A stretch of DNA of 52,427 nt from Bacilli bacterium (GTDB lineage Bacteria; Bacillota_I; Bacilli_A; RF39; UBA660), in assembly GCA_017484065.1 (NCBI GenBank), contig JAFUTX010000022.1, positions 1 to 52,427 on the forward strand. Reading direction: 5' to 3'. Position 1 is the stretch's first letter. Each line of letters starts with the position of its first letter. The notes under the pieces were generated by a model, which ran no database searches, was not told the DNA's origin, and worked only from the letters and a program-made list of their open reading frames with translations. Below, piece by piece: positions 51,839 through 52,427 of the stretch. A program made the position numbers and the translations under genes.

Positions 51839-52427
51839 AACATAAGAAATTCATAATTAAATCAATTATGATATTTTTTTCTTTGGGATTAGATTCTGCT
51901 ATTAAAAGTGTTAATGCTACTAAAGTATTATTTTCTATTACCTTTTTATCATCTTTATAAAGAATATCATAATAAAATAAAAAATATATAAATAAAGTAG
52001 CAGCTATTCTTTTATTTCCATCAATAAAGACATGATTCTTAACTATAAAATATAAAAAGTTAGCAGCTTTTTCTTCTACTGATTTATAAATATCTAATCC
52101 ATCGTATGTTTGATAAATATTATTTATTATTGATTCTAACCCTTTATCTCTTTGTAATCCAAATAAATCACTCTTCTCATTAAATTTTAAAGTATAAATA
52201 ATACCCAAACAATCTTCATAAGTTATTTTTTCACAGCTTTCAAACCCATCTATCTTTTTTATTTTTCGATGGTCATAATCATCTAATAAAGTTAAAGCAT
52301 CATCAAATTCATTTATAACATTTAATATATCTTTAGTTTCAGATGGTGTATATCTATCCCTACCACGAGTAGCTATATCTAATAGTTTTACCTTCTTTTC
52401 TAAGAACTCTAATCTCTTTTCATTAAC
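51837..52427 (-). CDS. RhuM/Fic-DOC family protein (partial, N-terminus missing)
   Basis: The frame is open through the right edge, giving 196 residues of a protein whose N-terminal RhuM part lies outside. KLLDIATRGRDRYTPSETKDILNVI, DDYDHRKI and SDLFGLQRDKGLESII are typical linkers of RhuM/Fic fusions. The Fic motif is HVFIDGNKRIAA (H, D, G, N, R), a Doc-like variant of HPFxxGNGR. Fic enzymes AMPylate or phosphorylate targets; Doc-type relatives are toxins. The TTG at 52208 is internal and not the start. Confidence 0.85.
   Translation of the reverse strand, partial: VNEKRLEFLEKKVKLLDIATRGRDRYTPSETKDILNVINEFDDALTLLDDYDHRKIKKIDGFESCEKITYEDCLGIIYTLKFNEKSDLFGLQRDKGLESIINNIYQTYDGLDIYKSVEEKAANFLYFIVKNHVFIDGNKRIAATLFIYFLFYYDILYKDDKKVIENNTLVALTLLIAESNPKEKNIIIDLIMNFLC

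Noticed and set aside
52208-52208. TTG at 52208 as start of the Fic gene
   Set aside because: The frame stays open to the window edge and the upstream residues match RhuM/Fic linkers, so the gene is cut by the window.

Overview
The window is strongly AT-rich DNA from a low-GC Gram-positive-type bacterium. It carries ftsY with ylxM, two RNase J paralogs, pssA/psd, uppP, a lipobox lipoprotein, a prs homologue and CDF, M16 and YhcG families. TGA acts as a stop and intrinsic terminators are abundant. The best fit is an uncultured gut-type Bacilli/RF39/Erysipelotrichia-like lineage using the standard bacterial code; this placement is inference.

Layout. 1-11.2 kb: housekeeping and accessory genes on the minus strand (partial Rpn-type nuclease, CDF transporter, PRPP synthetase, DUF362, HAD phosphatase, YhcG nuclease, an M16 peptidase pair, an AbiE-type toxin/antitoxin, two orphans). 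11.3-31.6 kb: a surface glycan locus read right to left. It holds glycosyltransferases, a CapI-like epimerase, a Wzy-like polymerase/ligase, and a PglF-PglE-PglC-PglD set that fits a di-N-acetylbacillosamine-type initiating sugar, then a Wzx flippase and an acetyltransferase. The locus is interrupted by two DUF4143 AAA ATPase cassettes, a truncated third ATPase, and a diversity-generating retroelement (DGR) target/template pair. 31.7-32.0 kb: tRNA-Pro and tRNA-Arg. 32-46.1 kb: membrane lipid genes (pssA, psd, flippase-like), ylxM-ftsY, a pilin-like protein, RNase J, uppP and a degenerate RNase J paralog. 46.2-46.9 kb: a tandem type I toxin-antitoxin locus. 46.9-48.5 kb: a second DGR-type target, whose reading frame is interrupted by a G9 tract. 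48.6-51.7 kb: a phosphatidate/acyl-lipid operon. Right edge: a RhuM/Fic-type protein.

Most notable: (1) a template repeat (17283-17396) and variable repeat (17568-17682) that differ at 19 positions within the aligned coding stretch, 18 of them at template adenines, with a GC-rich hairpin just past the target gene but no reverse transcriptase in the window; (2) a second target gene with a GC-rich variable-type 3' end that appears to be phase-OFF through a homopolymeric G tract; (3) AAA/DUF4143 ATPase genes each bordered by their own short repeats, two of the repeat sets having an exact 23-bp period although the sequences differ; (4) three near-identical hairpins in the leaders of glycan sub-operons; (5) a duplicated type I toxin-antitoxin unit with readable sense and antisense promoters.

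A working picture is that the cell assembles a bacillosamine-type surface glycan and displays membrane-anchored, hypervariable lectin-like proteins next to it. The DGR reverse transcriptase would have to act from elsewhere in the genome. No homology searches were run; family names come from reading motifs.
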